Assembly: GCA_008921705.1 (NCBI GenBank)
Contig: VFFE01007914.1
Span: 310,001-374,000, forward strand
Origin: Burhinus oedicnemus
Taxonomy: Eukaryota; Chordata; Aves; Charadriiformes; Burhinidae
DNA length: 64,000 nucleotides
Direction of reading: 5' to 3'
Shown here: positions 37,389 to 51,400 of the stretch, one piece after another
Numbering within the stretch: the first letter of the stretch is position 1
Layout of the letters: each line of letters begins with the position of its first letter
Position numbers and translations under genes: made by a program
The notes under the pieces: model-generated
The model's database searches: none
What the model saw: only the letters and a program-made list of their open reading frames with translations
Told to the model about the DNA's origin: nothing

Positions 37389-38305
37389 AATCAACGACCT
37401 GGAGGAGGGGATCGAGTGCACCCTCAGTAAGTTTCCAGATGACACCAAGTTAGGCGGGAGTGTTGATCTGCTTGAGGGCAGGAAGGCTCTGCAGAGAGAT
37501 CTGGACAGACTGGATCGATGGACCAAGGCCAATGGTATGAGGTTCAACAAGGCCAAGTGCTGGGTCCTGCACTTGGGTCACAACATCCCATGCAGCACTA
37601 CAGGCTTGGGGGAGAGTGGCTGGAAATCTGCCCAGCGGGTGTTGGTCAACAGCTGGCTGAATATGAGGCAGCAGTGTGCCCAGGTGGCCAAGAAAGCCAA
37701 TGGCATCCTGGCCTTTATCAGGAATATTGTGGCCAGCAGGACTAGGGACATGATCATCTGTCCCCCTGTACTTGGCACTGGTGAGGTCCCACCTCGAATA
37801 CCATATTCAGTTTTGGGCCCCTCACTACAAGGAAGACATTGAGGTGCTGGAGCATGTCCAGAGAAGGGCAACAAAGCTGGTGAGGGATCTGGAGAACAAA
37901 TCTTATGAGAAGCAACTGAGGGAACTGGGGTTGTTCAGCCTGGAGAAAAGGAGGCTGAGGGGAGACCTTATTGCTCTCTACAACTACCTGAAAGGAGGCT
38001 GTAGAGAGGTGGGGGTCGATCTCATCTCCCAAGTAACAAGCAATAAGATGAGAGGAAATGGGTTCAAGTTGTGCCAGGAGAGGTTTAGATTGGATATTAG
38101 GAAAAATTTCTTCACCAAAAGGGTTATCAAAGGTTGGAACAGGCTGCCCAGGGAAGTGGTAGAATCACCATCCCTGGAGGTATTTAAACGACAGGTAGAC
38201 GCGGTGCTGAGGGACATGGTTTAGTGGTGGTTTTGGCATTGCTAGGTTGATGGTTGGACATGATGATCTTAAAGGTTCCTTCCAACCGAGACAAATCTAT
38301 GATTC
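37389..38305 (+). mobile_element. CR1 LINE, 5'-truncated, plus strand
   Basis: About 0.92 kb of CR1 with an intact 3' end. It starts inside the RT palm just before motif C, which reads FPDDTKLG near 37431-37452 where the family has FADD. It continues through the thumb and C-terminal domain. The frame shifts near 37775-37830: the first part ends around 37842 and the second runs from 37772 to 38224, ending DAVLRDMV and a stop. The 3' UTR is short and ends in 'atctatgattctatgatt' (38295-38312), the octamer-type terminus of CR1. Good conservation of the C-terminal domain ([20 protein letters not shown]) and 3' end suggests a younger insertion than the 54-kb copy. It cannot move because EN and most of RT are missing. 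Confidence 0.97.
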
Positions 38306-41300
38306 TATGATTATTTTGCTAGTATTGTGCTATAGCCGAAATCTAATACAAATTTAATGGGCAACCAGTTTTTTTTAAGTTTTAATACCATTTATTGTCT
38401 ATTTCAGTTGTACCAGGTATCAAACTTGTGCTTATTGACTACCTTGCAAAGATTTGATAGTAACCGTACTGGTTAGTGGTGCCAGTGGTCCCACTGAAAT
38501 TAATTCTTATTTAAAAAAAAAAAAGTGAAAAACAACTCATATGGAAGTGGTAGAAACCTAAAATTCCTAGGACTATTCACAGGAAAAAACATTTTGTTTG
38601 GTAGTAAATGCAGGATGAAGCAGAAAAATAATGGTCTTGTTTCTGTCTCTCTCAAAATACTTACTTTAAACAAGCACTTTAACTTCCCTGTGGAAATAAA
38701 ATGTTATAGCCTCAATACTGAGAAGTTTCTTAAAGACATGCTGTATTAGACACAGCAAGATAAGCTTGTTTCTTTTAAGAAAAAGTAGAGGGTTTTCTCT
38801 TTAAGAGAAGTGGCTTCTTTCTATAGACAACATGTTTCAGTTTAGACTATACTAACAGTATTTGAACTGGCCTTCAGGCACTTTAGACTTCAGTAGTGCC
38901 ACAAAGCATTGGCTAATTTAACAAACATGTTAAACATAATTCACCGCTGTTTCTGATAATAAAGTGGAATTTTCTGTTTACACTGGTATGAAGTCTAAGT
39001 TAGATGGCATAATGGGGAGGAAGCGGGGAGGAGAGGATAAAAATACCCAGTTTCTCCCTACAATGTGTGTTCTTTATCCTGCAGAACGTAAGTACAAGTA
39101 GTGACTGCTTCCTGCAAGGTGAGTTTCTGCATGAATGATGCTGTAACTGCCTGCACTCGGGAATTAGAAGTGGGCTGGAACTGCAGTAAGAGCAATGTGG
39201 GTGAATATGTATTCTCATATTATTTCCAAACTACTCGTTAAGCTGTAATAGAAGGAGCAAACAGTACCTTTAGCTACCGTTGCAAGTAGGTGGGGTGAGC
39301 AATATTATCCATATAAAGATAAGTATATGTATTTTTGCATTTGGTTCTTGCAGAGGACCATGGAGACAGCTTATGCTTGTATGAGCTTTCATGCTTTTAT
39401 AACTTTCCTCCTGCCACGGACTAGAAGGAAATATGTGGTGACTCAGTGGAACTCAGCTGCTGGTGGCTCAGTAGGACAAAAAGATTCCATCCTTTCTTGT
39501 CCCAAGCTACGGACCTGGGAGACAAGGCCAATAATGGGATCATACATCAAGGCAGTGGCAAAAGCAATATCATAACAGAGCTTCCTGACTTTTCTAGATT
39601 ATTTAAAACTGGAAATACTAGGATTTTTTTTATGTATGAGACAGATGGGGAAGGAGAGAGGGAGAGAGGGAGCAAGGGAGAGCAAGCCAGCCATAGCAGT
39701 TCTGGGAAGGATCTCTAGTAAATAATGGATTTAGTGTTAACATGTTGTGCAGAGTAGAATAGAATGGGAAGTGGCCATGAAAAAGTGTGCTGAAATACAT
39801 GGAACAAACAAGTGTACACGGTAAAAGATTATGTATCGAAATGCTCCTGACACACGAAAGGGAAAAAGGGAAAGGGGATTAGGTGGGAATTACATTAAGA
39901 AGATCCTGTAGCAGCTAATTGAGATGACACAGGAATAATAACTGAGGAGAAGCCAAGACAGAAGCACCACAGTGCCACAGTAGTTTATTAACATATGGGA
40001 GAGAATTTGCCTGAGCTATTAAGTTCCACTTGTAGCAAATTCCAAGGGCAGTGAATCCTCAATTAATTTTTCCATAAAGCCTTTGAGGTGCTTCAGGGCT
40101 TGTCCAGATCATTAGGGTTGCTTTACAGGCCCATAACAAAAAGATTATGAAGAAGACAATTTTCCAAGTAATCCAAGACAAACTCAATGCCAGATCAGGC
40201 AAGAGCTGAATATTAATTGCTCTTAAGTACCAAAAGAATTTATTATTTTCTTCCTTCCATCTCAGAAGCAGGTCCAACATAATAAATGCTTTAAAACCAC
40301 ACTTTTTTGCTTTTCTGACCATAAAAAAGAAAAATGTTCAACAATGAGCATTTAAAAGGACAGCAATAATAATGCATGTTCAAATGGAAACAAAGGGTAT
40401 TTTCTCTCTCCATGTAGAATTGCACTTTGCACAGGCTAACAGACAATTGAATGTTTAAGTATCTTGTTACATGTGTAATAAGTCATGTAAGTGCTCACCA
40501 TTGACTGATCCTAGGCTATGTGTGCTGCTGTTTGTCTGCTACATTATAAAGTGACAGAACAATTATTACTTTGAATAGCCCTGGGACACCTAGTGTGCCA
40601 CAGCTAATGACACAAACATACAAATGAGACTTGTAGGAATACTTCATTATCTTAGGTTATGGTCCAGAGGAAAAACTTCAGAAGAATTTAAGTTTTGTCT
40701 GAGGTAACCGCTTAAAAAGCAGTGACCTTTGTTATATATTGAGACTATTCACGATTTTCCAATACTTTCTCTTCTATTTAAGGCAAAAGCATGCCTTTCA
40801 CACAGTTCTAGGGTACCCTATGAATGCTCCAGGCTCAGCGTTTTCAATACTTCTCTTGTCCATGGATGTTCTCTTTTTAGTTATAAATAGCATCCATATC
40901 ATTTTGATTGCTCTCTTGATGTCATCTTCATGTTTTACAAGACTATGTATTGTGAGTGTATTTTCCGTTCCTCAGCCCTTAGACAAGACATAGTGAATGG
41001 AGTTGGTATTTTCTGGTGAAGAGAATGGAATTAAACATTGGTGCAAGCATAGTAAGGGCTTGTACCATATTTCTTTAACACAAGGAAGCACATTTCTTCA
41101 ACTACAGGGAAGCTTCTGAAGCATTAACTGCTCACAGCATTTATGCAAATTTCTACATTGTGCAAAGTGCAAACAGCTTACAGATAACTCCTGTGTTGGA
41201 AGGCTGCTGAAGTTTAGGATAATCTGCCTCAACCCAACTCCTTCACTCCTTGTTCACTGGAGCTCCCTCCAATTTCAAGCAGCAAATCACAGCAAAGAGC

Positions 41301-44300
41301 GTACATAACTTATTTTAGCAGGTATTGCTCTTAATGAGTGACGTTGCTGCTTGCCTTGTTTTTTGCGACAATGGAGTAAGGCTACATTTGCTTTCTATCT
41401 ACAGCAAAAGTAAAGCAGCCTTCACAGAGCTGCCGTTCTCCTTCCCATTTTGCATTGGACAGCAGGGTAGACAGGGCCTCCTACTCTTGCCTTCTCCCCC
41501 TTCACTTGGTGCTCTTGGATAAAAATGGTCTACAGGAAGAAGGGAAGGAAACAGCAAGCAAAGCTTTTGATTTCCAGTGACTGATTATTCACAACTGTAC
41601 TATTTGTGCATAGCAAAGTTACAACTGCAGCCTGGCTTGGGAAGGTCTTTCCATATCTCATTCAGAACACGCTACTAAGAGTTAAAGTTGGAGTGGAAAA
41701 GGTAGGGTCATAGGCATATGATGAGCAGATGAAAAGTTAGAATTTCCCCAGAAAACAGAGTTTCAGTTATGGAAAGTTATAAGCTGATATAAAATGACCA
41801 GCTCCTTGTAATTTGTAGAATGAAGTTTCCAGTATTATATTCCAGTTGTACCTCGCAGTTCAGTTTCCATAGAGTATAATTATCTATAAATATCTCTTTA
41901 AATGAATAGTACTCTCAACGAACATTGCTGTTGAATATTCAAGGAAAACAAACAGAAACAATGAGAAGACAAAGGAATATTAAAAGAAAAGGTATATATA
42001 TCAGTAATCATGGAAGTTGTTGGGGGTTTTCCACTTGTATTTACCAAATTCTTCATAACTACACCCCATTTAACTTCTCTGTCATGGCAATAGTTCATTA
42101 CCAGCTGAATCTGGGCAAGGCTCAGTGAACCACTGGAGAAAATTAAATATTTATTTTTAAGCTTTTTAAGCTCACAGAACACAGATTGAGTTTCTGGATA
42201 TTAATCTTTGTTCTCAAAATTGAGGATTTTTTTGAAACTTAGTAAAATGTCAGAAAGAGCTGCTATTGTTTTTTTCCCCCCAGCTTTCTTGTTGTTCAAT
42301 CAAAAACAAAGGCACAGTACTTTTGAAGCATATTATGTTATTTTATGGTAAATTGTTTCTTGTATGACAGGAAATGAACAAAATGCATAATTCATATTCT
42401 ATATTTTAATATATTTGCACTGTTTTTACCAATATTAAAAATTATATTCACACATTTCTAATTGTAGTGTGCCTAAATCAAGTGTAAACTGTCTTATTCT
42501 TCTCCAGTGTACTTCTTAAGAAAAGGCAATTTTGAGCTTCGAACTGTTTTGTATAACCTAATGGAAGCATGTAGAGAATGAATTAATGTAAGCATCTTTT
42601 TCATTTTATGCATGAATATAATCTTCTAGTATTTGCTTTTGTGTTCTACATCAAATAAAAGGGCCATAGTTATCTTCTTGATAGCTATGAAGCATACATG
42701 TTATCACATTGATTTCTAATGCAATTCAATCCTGGTTTTAGGTCCTGTTATCCTTATTTGTATCCATAGGACCAAGCTTTTATAGGCAATCTTACAGAGT
42801 ACATGGTTATACAGTCTGTGGAGAAAGCCACATGAGCTGGGAAGAAAAAGATCATTCCTTTCTGCAATCCAGTTGCCATTACTGCATGCAGATCCTGTGG
42901 CTGCTATAGAAAACAGACATTTAATCTGTGTAGATGTAGACTTTCCAGTCATGATACTACTCTAAAAACATATCTACTTGTCTCCTGGCTCTCCACATCA
43001 CAGAACTAGAGGTCACTTTAGTTTTGAAAGCAGGAAAGATTTCAACCAAAATCTTTCAGAAGGAAGGTCAACATTTTGAGTGGAAAATGTACTTTTGTCT
43101 TACTGTTGGCAAAATAGGTTCATGTAGCTATTTCTTCTTGATATTCCCTATAAAAAGAAGATACTGAATTATCAGTGAGTTGCGACTTGTTCTGAGGCTT
43201 TGTAAGTGACAGAGGTTACAAACTTGTCAAAACAGTGTTAAGGAAAATAGAAATCCAAATCGAAGCCAGGCACTTAAATTGTACTCCAAGTTTTATGGGT
43301 GGTCCTTTATGGTTAGAGGTTATTTTAGCACATACCAACATATGTTGTCTTTGCCTGCCTTTATTTATGTATATGCATTCATATATAAACGCATATATAT
43401 ACATACATACAACTGTAGTAACTGGCGAGCTGACCCACAAAATGGTATCAATAATACCAGCACTTTGTTCAACATGGACTACTGAAACTTTTACAGCTAC
43501 GTTTTGACCACACATTTGAAGAATACTGAGACACTCCATGTGATCTTAAGAAATGTTATTTATTACAACCACAAGACAAGTTTATATATGACATTACAAT
43601 GCACTGTGGGTTGTTAAATAGTTGGTGGGCATTTTCAAGACAAAAAAAGATTAACAAGCAGCAAATACTGAATAAATGAAGCTGTACTTTGATTCCAAAT
43701 CTCAGTTTATACTTAGGATATACTGTAATAGTCTAAACTTGTCATGCAGCCATGAAAGTGCTAAAAGCTCTCAAAAATAAACATATCCAGATGATGGAAG
43801 CCACTTTATCCTCAGGGTAATGGATCTCTGTATTAAATACAGTAACATATGTATAATAAAACATATGGAATATGATATTTGCAGAACCATTTACAGAGCA
43901 CTGTGTACAGGTGTGCAAGGAAGATATAAATACCCTAGTCTTGATAGATGAACTCCTACAGAACCAGGGCCGCAGTTATTGCCTCTGCTGTGTGTCGGTT
44001 TGTATGTGTAAACACATAGGGGAAGGAGGATATTCACATCTGAACTAATTGTAAACTTGCCAAAAACATTCTGTGGGAATTCAGATTTAATTGCTTTCTT
44101 GAACTCTTGTATAAGGAGTTATTCTCACCTTGTTCCCTGTGTACTGTTGCTGTTAACTATTAATGGGAGTACCGCACCTACAGTGCAGGGAGACCATCAG
44201 TTCACCTCTCTTCAGGCACCTTCTCCTGCTGGAAGCACCATTCCTTTCGATACAGATTCTCCACTTGTGTCTGGATACGTGCTCACTTCTTACCCAAGCA

Positions 44301-47300
44301 AAACCCCACTCAAAGAGTTCTGGTGATTTTAATTGTTCACTCTTCATGTTGCCATGACTTTGTCATCTTTATATTTGAACTGCTGTACTTCCGTGAAAAA
44401 TGGCTATATAAAAATAGCACTGCCTAACTCAACTCTGCTCCCTCCAGGCATTTGGAGCTGCTGACCAACATAAAGGTGTTTTTTACTCCTTTTAGCCCTG
44501 CAGAATCAGCACAGGTACGACTGTGGTCTGAGAGAATGTATTTATTCCATAGATTCACTGAAAAAGTTTCAGATGTTTTTCACTTAAGTCGTTTCCATCA
44601 CAACTGAACATAAAGAAAGTAAGTCTTCATTGATCAAGAATGGAGTCTGGAACTACTCTGAATGAGCATTCATTAATATACTGTACCAATGCTAAAACTG
44701 CACTCAGCTCCTCCTTGCTCCATACTGTGTGATTACTTACAGCTTGATGGCTCAGACATTTTTTTATTACCTTTGGATTTATTATTGGGTATATTATTAT
44801 TTGGGTTTAGATCCTTGCTTTTGGTGTCTGCAAATCAAAAGACCCACAAAAAAGAGTCTTTCAAATCTGCCAGTTAATCCTGTCCGCTGCCAATTAATTC
44901 TGCCTGAGTTACAAATGAGAGCCTTTGTCACTTTTTTGGGCACCCTCTATTTGGAAAGTGTTCCCCTCTGAGCAGCTGGAGACTCTCTATTTGGCACATC
45001 CGTTTTGCAGTAAAAGTTGTACTTTAGGATCCTTGGTCATGTCATCCATTAAGGTAAATGGAGAACGCTGTCTTGATTTCACTAAAGAAGCTGTCCAGAG
45101 ACACTACACTTCTATTCAGTTGTCATCATGTCACTCAGTCAGATAATATTAAATAATGTCTGGATGTCTCTGGAAAGAAGCAACCTGCTAAGAGAAGTAG
45201 GTTGCAACGCTCTGACTTGCTCAATTCAAGGGAAACTTCAGAAGTACTTTATGTTTAACGTTAAGCTTTCAGTTGCAGAATCCACATTTGTTCAGATCAT
45301 CTTAACTCTCACTGACCTTGGCAATGCTACAGGGGGTATATTTTTCTGTGTATGAGCTATTTTTGAATAAGCACTCTAGTGCATTGTGCACATGATTTTT
45401 AATAGCAGACTTACTGCTATACCTGCCATTTCTCTTTCTGCAAAGTAGTCTTTAAAAAAACAACCACAGTTATTGTGGAAAATAGTATCTATAACAGTCA
45501 GGACACTCTTTTTTCTGTCCTTGCTTTATGAGTAAACAAAATACATGTCAATTTTTCCTAATCTTCTGGAGCTCTGTGCTATCATATGTCTTGGAGGCTG
45601 CAACAACACCCAGGCATCAAATACAGTGGAGGACCATGAGCAAACTCAGTCAGCGATTTCCTGTACATACAAGTGAGACTCCTTTTGCTCTGCCATCACT
45701 AAGACAGACACTTGCTTGGGAAAATAAGGAAAAAAAATATCTCCCTCCCCATAGACCTGGATGAGGATCTTTTTCCTCTGTAATGCTGTGGGTGGATGAT
45801 TCACAGACCTACCTCTCAAGGCATATACTGAAAATCTTGCTGCAATGGACCCCTCAAAAGTGCCAATGTGTTTCTAGGCAAGTGCAGGATGTGTGCCAAA
45901 AAGTCCACTGTAAAGGCAGTGATTAGAAATATATTTACAGATTGGGATGAATTTTTAATGAATATCTTAGCACTTCTGTCAGATGCTTTATAGGATCCCC
46001 TCTGGAAATTCTTACTATTCAAGAACACTGAGTACCTTGAGTTTTAAAGAGGAAGTGCACACAAAATCATATGTCTGACATCTTCTTGCACCCTAATATT
46101 ACTGAAAATAACTCAAGTTTTGGCAATCACATCTGATGATACAGTAGAGCAGGAAAAAATGATATATGGTAAGGAAAAGAAAGAGAAGTAGAGGAGCCTG
46201 AATAAATAAAATCAAACTTTGAGGAAAGCCAAAGAGTGTAAAAAACATGAAAGAGATAAATTTAGAAACCTGACAGGCCATCAGCACAACAGTACGGAAA
46301 GGAAGAGTGAAAAATGACACTTCGAAGATATGACCGCAACAGCCATAATAAAATGCACAAATGGGCATTCTTCCCATACAGTCTTTCTCCTTCCTACACT
46401 CTAGCACCATATGTCAAGGCCATGTAATTATGGTGGTTTAAAAAAACAAAGAATAAAGCCTAGTTAAACTAAAGCCTACTCAAGTATATGATATATCTCT
46501 CTCAAATGGAGAATTGCGCTGTGTAGCAATTTCATCTGAGTGAGTGAGAGTCAAAAGGGAAAAAATGAAACGAGAAGGAAATGAAGCTAAGTAATTGGAG
46601 GAAAAAGAGATGTTATGAATTGGAAATGAGTTTTGCTTTGAGGTGCTGACTCAGATGCATAGCTTTCCATAAAAGCTACAGTAAGAATAAAAATAGACCA
46701 GAATTTTAGTTATGAATAATAATAAAAAAGACTTTTATTTGCTTCATGTGCTTCAGAAATACCTATTTCTTCTGCCTATGAATAGGAAAATAGAAAATCT
46801 GTGCTATCCTTCTTTCAGACTTTGAGCCTTTAAGTCTCAAATCTGAAACCTGCAAATAGAAAATGAAACACAAAATATCAAGCTTGCTTTATTTCTTTTT
46901 TATTTACAGTCATCCAGAAGGATGGCAAAAGAAATGAAATTTAGGTGGAAAAAGGGAGATCATCAATAGGCATTTTTATACAGACGATCAAATAGATAAG
47001 TACCAGACCCTTTCTTCAGGCTTCATGTAATAAATTTGTCAAAAAAGACCGGTGTACATGAAAGACTAGTGTTCATGGTAATGAAAATAATCAAATACAT
47101 TGTTAAGGGAAAGAGCTGGGCATTAGTATTTGGTGCCTTTTGCTGTTGTCTTCGCAATATTGGGATTTCTAATATTGCATTTACCTCTGGATATGTTTTC
47201 AGACTTTATTTTCTTTGTTTCTGATTTCTGAATCTTCTTTTCTGAAACTTCATTATTATTCTTCCATTGTCTGATACTGTGTCTCCAGCTTTTTCTCCAT

Positions 47301-47480
47301 TGCTGTTCAAAACTCTTTTTAGTATCTCTCATCTACCATATTCTACCTCTTTGCCACTTTTATCATCCTAATCATAGGTCCTTTTGCACAAATGGTGTTG
47401 GGACAGATTCACCTGCACTGAGGTATATTAGCAGGGCTCATAGCTGATAGCACACATGGATTGTTAATGGTGAAAGTTAC
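38306..47480. other. Long unique AT-rich stretch
   Basis: About 9 kb with no recognised gene or transposon. Low-complexity pieces: GA-rich 39649-39677 and TA/CATA-rich 43364-43412. A short exon-like segment at 39085-39118 is listed separately. Open frames here reach about 107 codons, frequently overlap on opposite strands and show no family resemblance. Confidence 0.5.
39085..39118 (+). other. Possible 34-bp microexon
   Basis: A strong acceptor (TTCTTTATCCTGCAG) is followed after 34 bases by a strong donor (CAAG, then GTGAGTTT). A second donor-like GTAAGTA starts 3 bases into the segment. These signals are visible directly; whether they are used is unknown. Paired splice signals at this distance do occur by chance in 64 kb. 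Confidence 0.15.
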
Positions 47481-47700
47481 AAAGGGGAGAAAGAGAGGAA
47501 AAAAAAGAGAGCGAGATAGAGATGGAGGGACTAAGGGAGGAAGGAGGGGAGGAAAAGAGGGCAAAGGGGATAAAAAGAAAATATAAAAAAAAAGAAAAAA
47601 GAAAAAAGAAAAAAGAAAAAAGAAAAAAGAAAAAAGAAAAAAGAAAAAAGAAAAAAAAAAGAAAAAAGAAAAAAAAAAAAAAAAAAAAAAAAGAAAAAAG

Positions 47701-47768
<68 letters not shown>

Positions 47769-47835
47769 AAAAAGAAAAAAGAAAAAAGAAAAAAGAAAAA
47801 AGAAAAAAGAAAAAAGAAAAAAGAAAAAAGAAAAA
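47481..47835. repeat. Purine tract with (GAAAAAA)n and poly(A)
   Basis: A roughly 355-base tract with almost only purines on the plus strand. It starts with mixed GA sequence (47481-47575). It then becomes GAAAAAA heptamers (about 47594-47676), an A-rich core with an uninterrupted run of about 66 A (47701-47766), and a second block of about nine heptamers (47767-47833). Such strand-asymmetric tracts with mirror symmetry can form triplex DNA and are length-unstable. The run length may also be affected by sequencing or assembly error. The tract abuts the broken reading frame on its right. Confidence 0.95.
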
Positions 47836-48474
47836 CTTTCTGTAGCAGCCAGTCAGGAAGAGTAGCAATGCGGTCCTCTGGGAGACTGGAGGTGACCATC
47901 CTCATCTGGGTGTCCTCTCCCATGGAGCAGGTGGTTAAGGAAGTAGGGTACCTAAGGACCTGTGCAACAGTCCTTTGCCATTCTTACCAAAATATTTAAG
48001 CCACTTCTTGGCAGAGGCCTTGGTCTTCCTCACAACTGCTCAGCCAAAAAGTTAGTTGCTCCAAAAGCGATACTTATTCTTTCTTGTGGTTACCAGGAAG
48101 GCTTGACTTCAGAAGGCTGGAAGGCTCTGTGAAAGTCCTTCTGATAAAGACCACAAAGGCCTGGTAAAGCAGAATATCTTCCAGGTATTGTTGTCTTTCC
48201 TCACTTTCTGGTGCTTTTAGTATGGGTGTTTCAAAGTTGCTTTTTTCCATCAGCTCCCTTAGCATATTTTCATTGTCCCAGAGATTACAGCGTGAGATCC
48301 ACTGTACCAACATATCTCTTGTTGTGCTAGGTGCAGCACGAACACAAATCCAGACAATTTCCTTGAATTGTGTAGAAACATTAGTCAAACTGCCAAAAAA
48401 TACATTCATTGGGAGTTTACTTAAAGATGTGTTCTTCAAACATTACTTCAGACTTTCTCTGCAGATAGTTTTGG
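47836..48474 (-). pseudogene. Broken protein-like reading frame, unidentified
   Basis: A reading frame of roughly 200 codons on the minus strand, interrupted but apparently continuous in one phase. From the 5' side, LFQNYLQRKSEVMFEEHIFK is read in one frame. A one-base-type shift near 48425 leads into a 121-codon open stretch (48439-48074) containing FKEIVWICVRAAPSTTRDML and LVQWISRCNLWDNENML. After a TAA (48074-48076) the same frame goes on as VSLLEQLTFWLSSCEEDQGL, then two more stops (47996-47998 and 47984-47986), and ends as TLPDWLLQKV at the purine tract. The Trp- and charge-rich composition is unlike the chance frames elsewhere in the window. No family was recognised. It could be a retrocopy scrap, a decayed exon or a tandem remnant. 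There is no poly(A) on its 3' side; the neighbouring tract is T-rich on this strand. Confidence 0.42.
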
Positions 48475-51400
48475 AATAGTCTCTTCCTTTGAAATGGAAT
48501 CACTGTTGGATGTGATCATGAGAACTTTTTATTCCTGACATTTCTTTAAAATATCATGTAAAGGGAAAAAAGAAAAAGAAAACTAGGGTACTAATTGACT
48601 AGAATGAGACACATTTTAGTGTTAAGTTCTGATGTTGTCTGGTAAGTGGAGGTAGCTTCTTGATTGGCTGATCTCCCTTTCTTTTCAGTATGTGTGTTTT
48701 ATAATAAATATCCCATATAGCTGAGTGTTACATTGTCAACAAATCAGTTCTTCACTGGGAAACGCAGCTCAGAGACAAATCTACCAAATTGTTATTGTCC
48801 CAAATAAAAGTGACAGAGCATTCTGAAATGTGAAGACAGCTTATAAGCATTTGCCATAAAATCCAGTTAGTCAAAGTCGCTTTTCCCTACAAGTGAGATG
48901 CTGGAACACTGCGAAATTGCAGTTCTATTTTTGGCTGACTCAGAGCAGGGATTTGAATTAATGTATCCTGCCCAGAAGAACACCTGAAAAAGGAGGCCAC
49001 ATAGTCATTTTTATGCTTTCCTCTTGCCCGATGAATATTTAAAGAGGCTGTGCAGAATATCATGGGTCTGACAGAAAGGACTAAGGGAAAGCTACCTCTA
49101 CCAAAATATTTGAGACTGCTTTCGTAACCTCTTTGTACTGTAAATGGTCAGATCCCTACACAAGAAAGGTCTTGACCCTCTGCATTTTGTACGTTTACAT
49201 GAATCCCTTGAGCACTAGGTTATTAGATAAAAATGTAACATCAGGATACATTTTGCTTATCTAAAATGTGGCTTCTCTTGCCTTTTATTTCAAGTACGCC
49301 AAAATAAAATATTCTGTTTCAGACTGAACAAAATGTTTTGCATGAACCCCAAGTGACTGCATTTTCTTTTCAACAAAAAGGAAAAAAACCTAAACTTGCC
49401 AGAATGAAAAAATGACCTAAAATGAAATATTTATATTTCAATCCAGCCTTCAGATAAAAGGATACATCTCTTGAATGGCTCTAATACGTAGGTCTGATTT
49501 GAAGAGCTGCTGAATATCTCCTCTCTAATTGACTTTAACCCAGGTGCACCGGTAAAAGCTGAGATACGCTGCAGCTCTGAGGATCACCTCTGGAACATTA
49601 AAAAGCTGGAGGCACAAATGTCAGCAAGTTTAAGTAAACAAAGAGAGAGTTATGCTAATTTACACTAGAAAGAGCTCAGCATAGTGTTTGTTGCCAGGCT
49701 CAGGAAGGTGTTCCAAGGTTTTGTTACCTCTTGTTTTCATTTTATACAGTAAAGGAACAAGGTTAATGATACCCAAGTTAGCCCATGCCTGGTACTCATA
49801 CAGTAAAAGTGAAAGAGAAAAAGGCACTGTGGCTTTTGCAATTCTAAAGTAACTACTCAGTATTAATAATCCCACAGGTACCTGAGACAGGTGCTTCGTA
49901 CAGAAAAATTGTGCTGTAGCTGTCACAGAGGAATTTGAGTGTTAAGACTAATATACCTGTAGGATAAATTCTGCCTTCAGTTATACTTAAGTCAAAGCTC
50001 GAACCTACTGCTTTGAATCTATACTTGTACAGAAATAGAAATAAATTACTGTGAGTGTGTCAATGAAGTTTATTGCCAATTAGTATGTCTGATTAGAGGG
50101 AGAAAAGTATCTACCCAAGCTTAAATTACTGGACCTCCTAAAATCACAACAGCGGTATAAATGGCACTGAAGATTATGACACAAATTAACAATGAAATGT
50201 GGAGAAATTAATGTAATGGGAAAATTAATAATAGTGACACAAGAGGTGTCACAAGACTATGAGGGAGCAGGTGCAAGTGCTGGACATGATTTTAATACTG
50301 TAAAAAGTAGATTTTTTACCTTTTATGCAGGCTCATATACTTTACTGGTAGAACATGTATGTCTCTCTATATGATACTTTGGTCACCCATTATATACAGA
50401 GGAAGAGTTACCTACTTACATTTTAACATGAAGGCATTGAAGGGAACAGAGAATATTGGCTAGGATCTAGTCCTGAAAGCACTAATCTACCTGTTTAGCT
50501 AATGAAAAGTTGCTCATCTGTGGAGAGCACTGGGAGGTGCATGTACTGCTGAAAAAGATGTTGGGATTCAGGAGCACAAGAGAATCAATGCTAGTGAAGA
50601 TGACAGCTTGAGTGCCTGGCTGCTGCACAAAAGCAGAACACAACTGCTTAAATGTCCCGGGTTAAAGCCTTGTCTTATAAACTGTGTTGGACAAATATGA
50701 GACAGACTCTGCATGTGAAGTGATGTTAGCGTCTCCAGAAAAGAAGTCTGAATAATTGAATCTAAAAGATCAGAAGAAAGCTACTTTAAAGCACTCATGA
50801 CTTTGTGGACGACTTTGAAATGCAATCTGTTAGGACACAAAGTTGCATAAATACTTCTAATCAAATAAAGTCTGTGTATCTCTTCCTTGATTTTTCTTAA
50901 TTAACAAAGGAAAATTGAATGAGGATTTTAATAAACCCCAGACTGGCTCAGCTCTTTCCTTTGTCCTAAAAAGGCAATCAAGGATAGATGGAGAAAGTCA
51001 AGACCTGCTCAGTTCCTCTGTCTTCCCAATATTATTTTCTTCATTGTGTCTTGTTTGATTCCAAATGTTTGAGTATGGTAATTTTTCTGGAGCCCTGTGT
51101 TACAGTTCTAATTCTTTCTGTCCTGCTGCTTCTCTTCTTATTAGGCTTTTTACTTTTTTCTTTCCTTTTACCTTTTCCACTACAGAGATGCTTGCACTCC
51201 TGAACACAAAAGCTATTTGTTTGCTAGCTGCAGTTTGCAATAGAGGTACCAGTTAAGTTTGTCAGAAGAATTTCTCTCTAGCAGCCTAAGAAGTACAGGC
51301 ACTAGACATTACCTGAGGCACTACTGGTCCTCAGACTCACTTGCTGTGAAACATGCTAAGAAAACATGGCCTGAATCCTACGACTATCAAATGACATTTC

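Noticed and set aside
47464..47923. Long Phe/Lys-rich open frames across the purine tract
   Set aside because: They are translations of a simple repeat, not proteins.
49500..49600. Resemblance to an old amniote repeat with 'attgactttaaccc'
   Set aside because: Short and diverged; cannot be separated from chance by eye.
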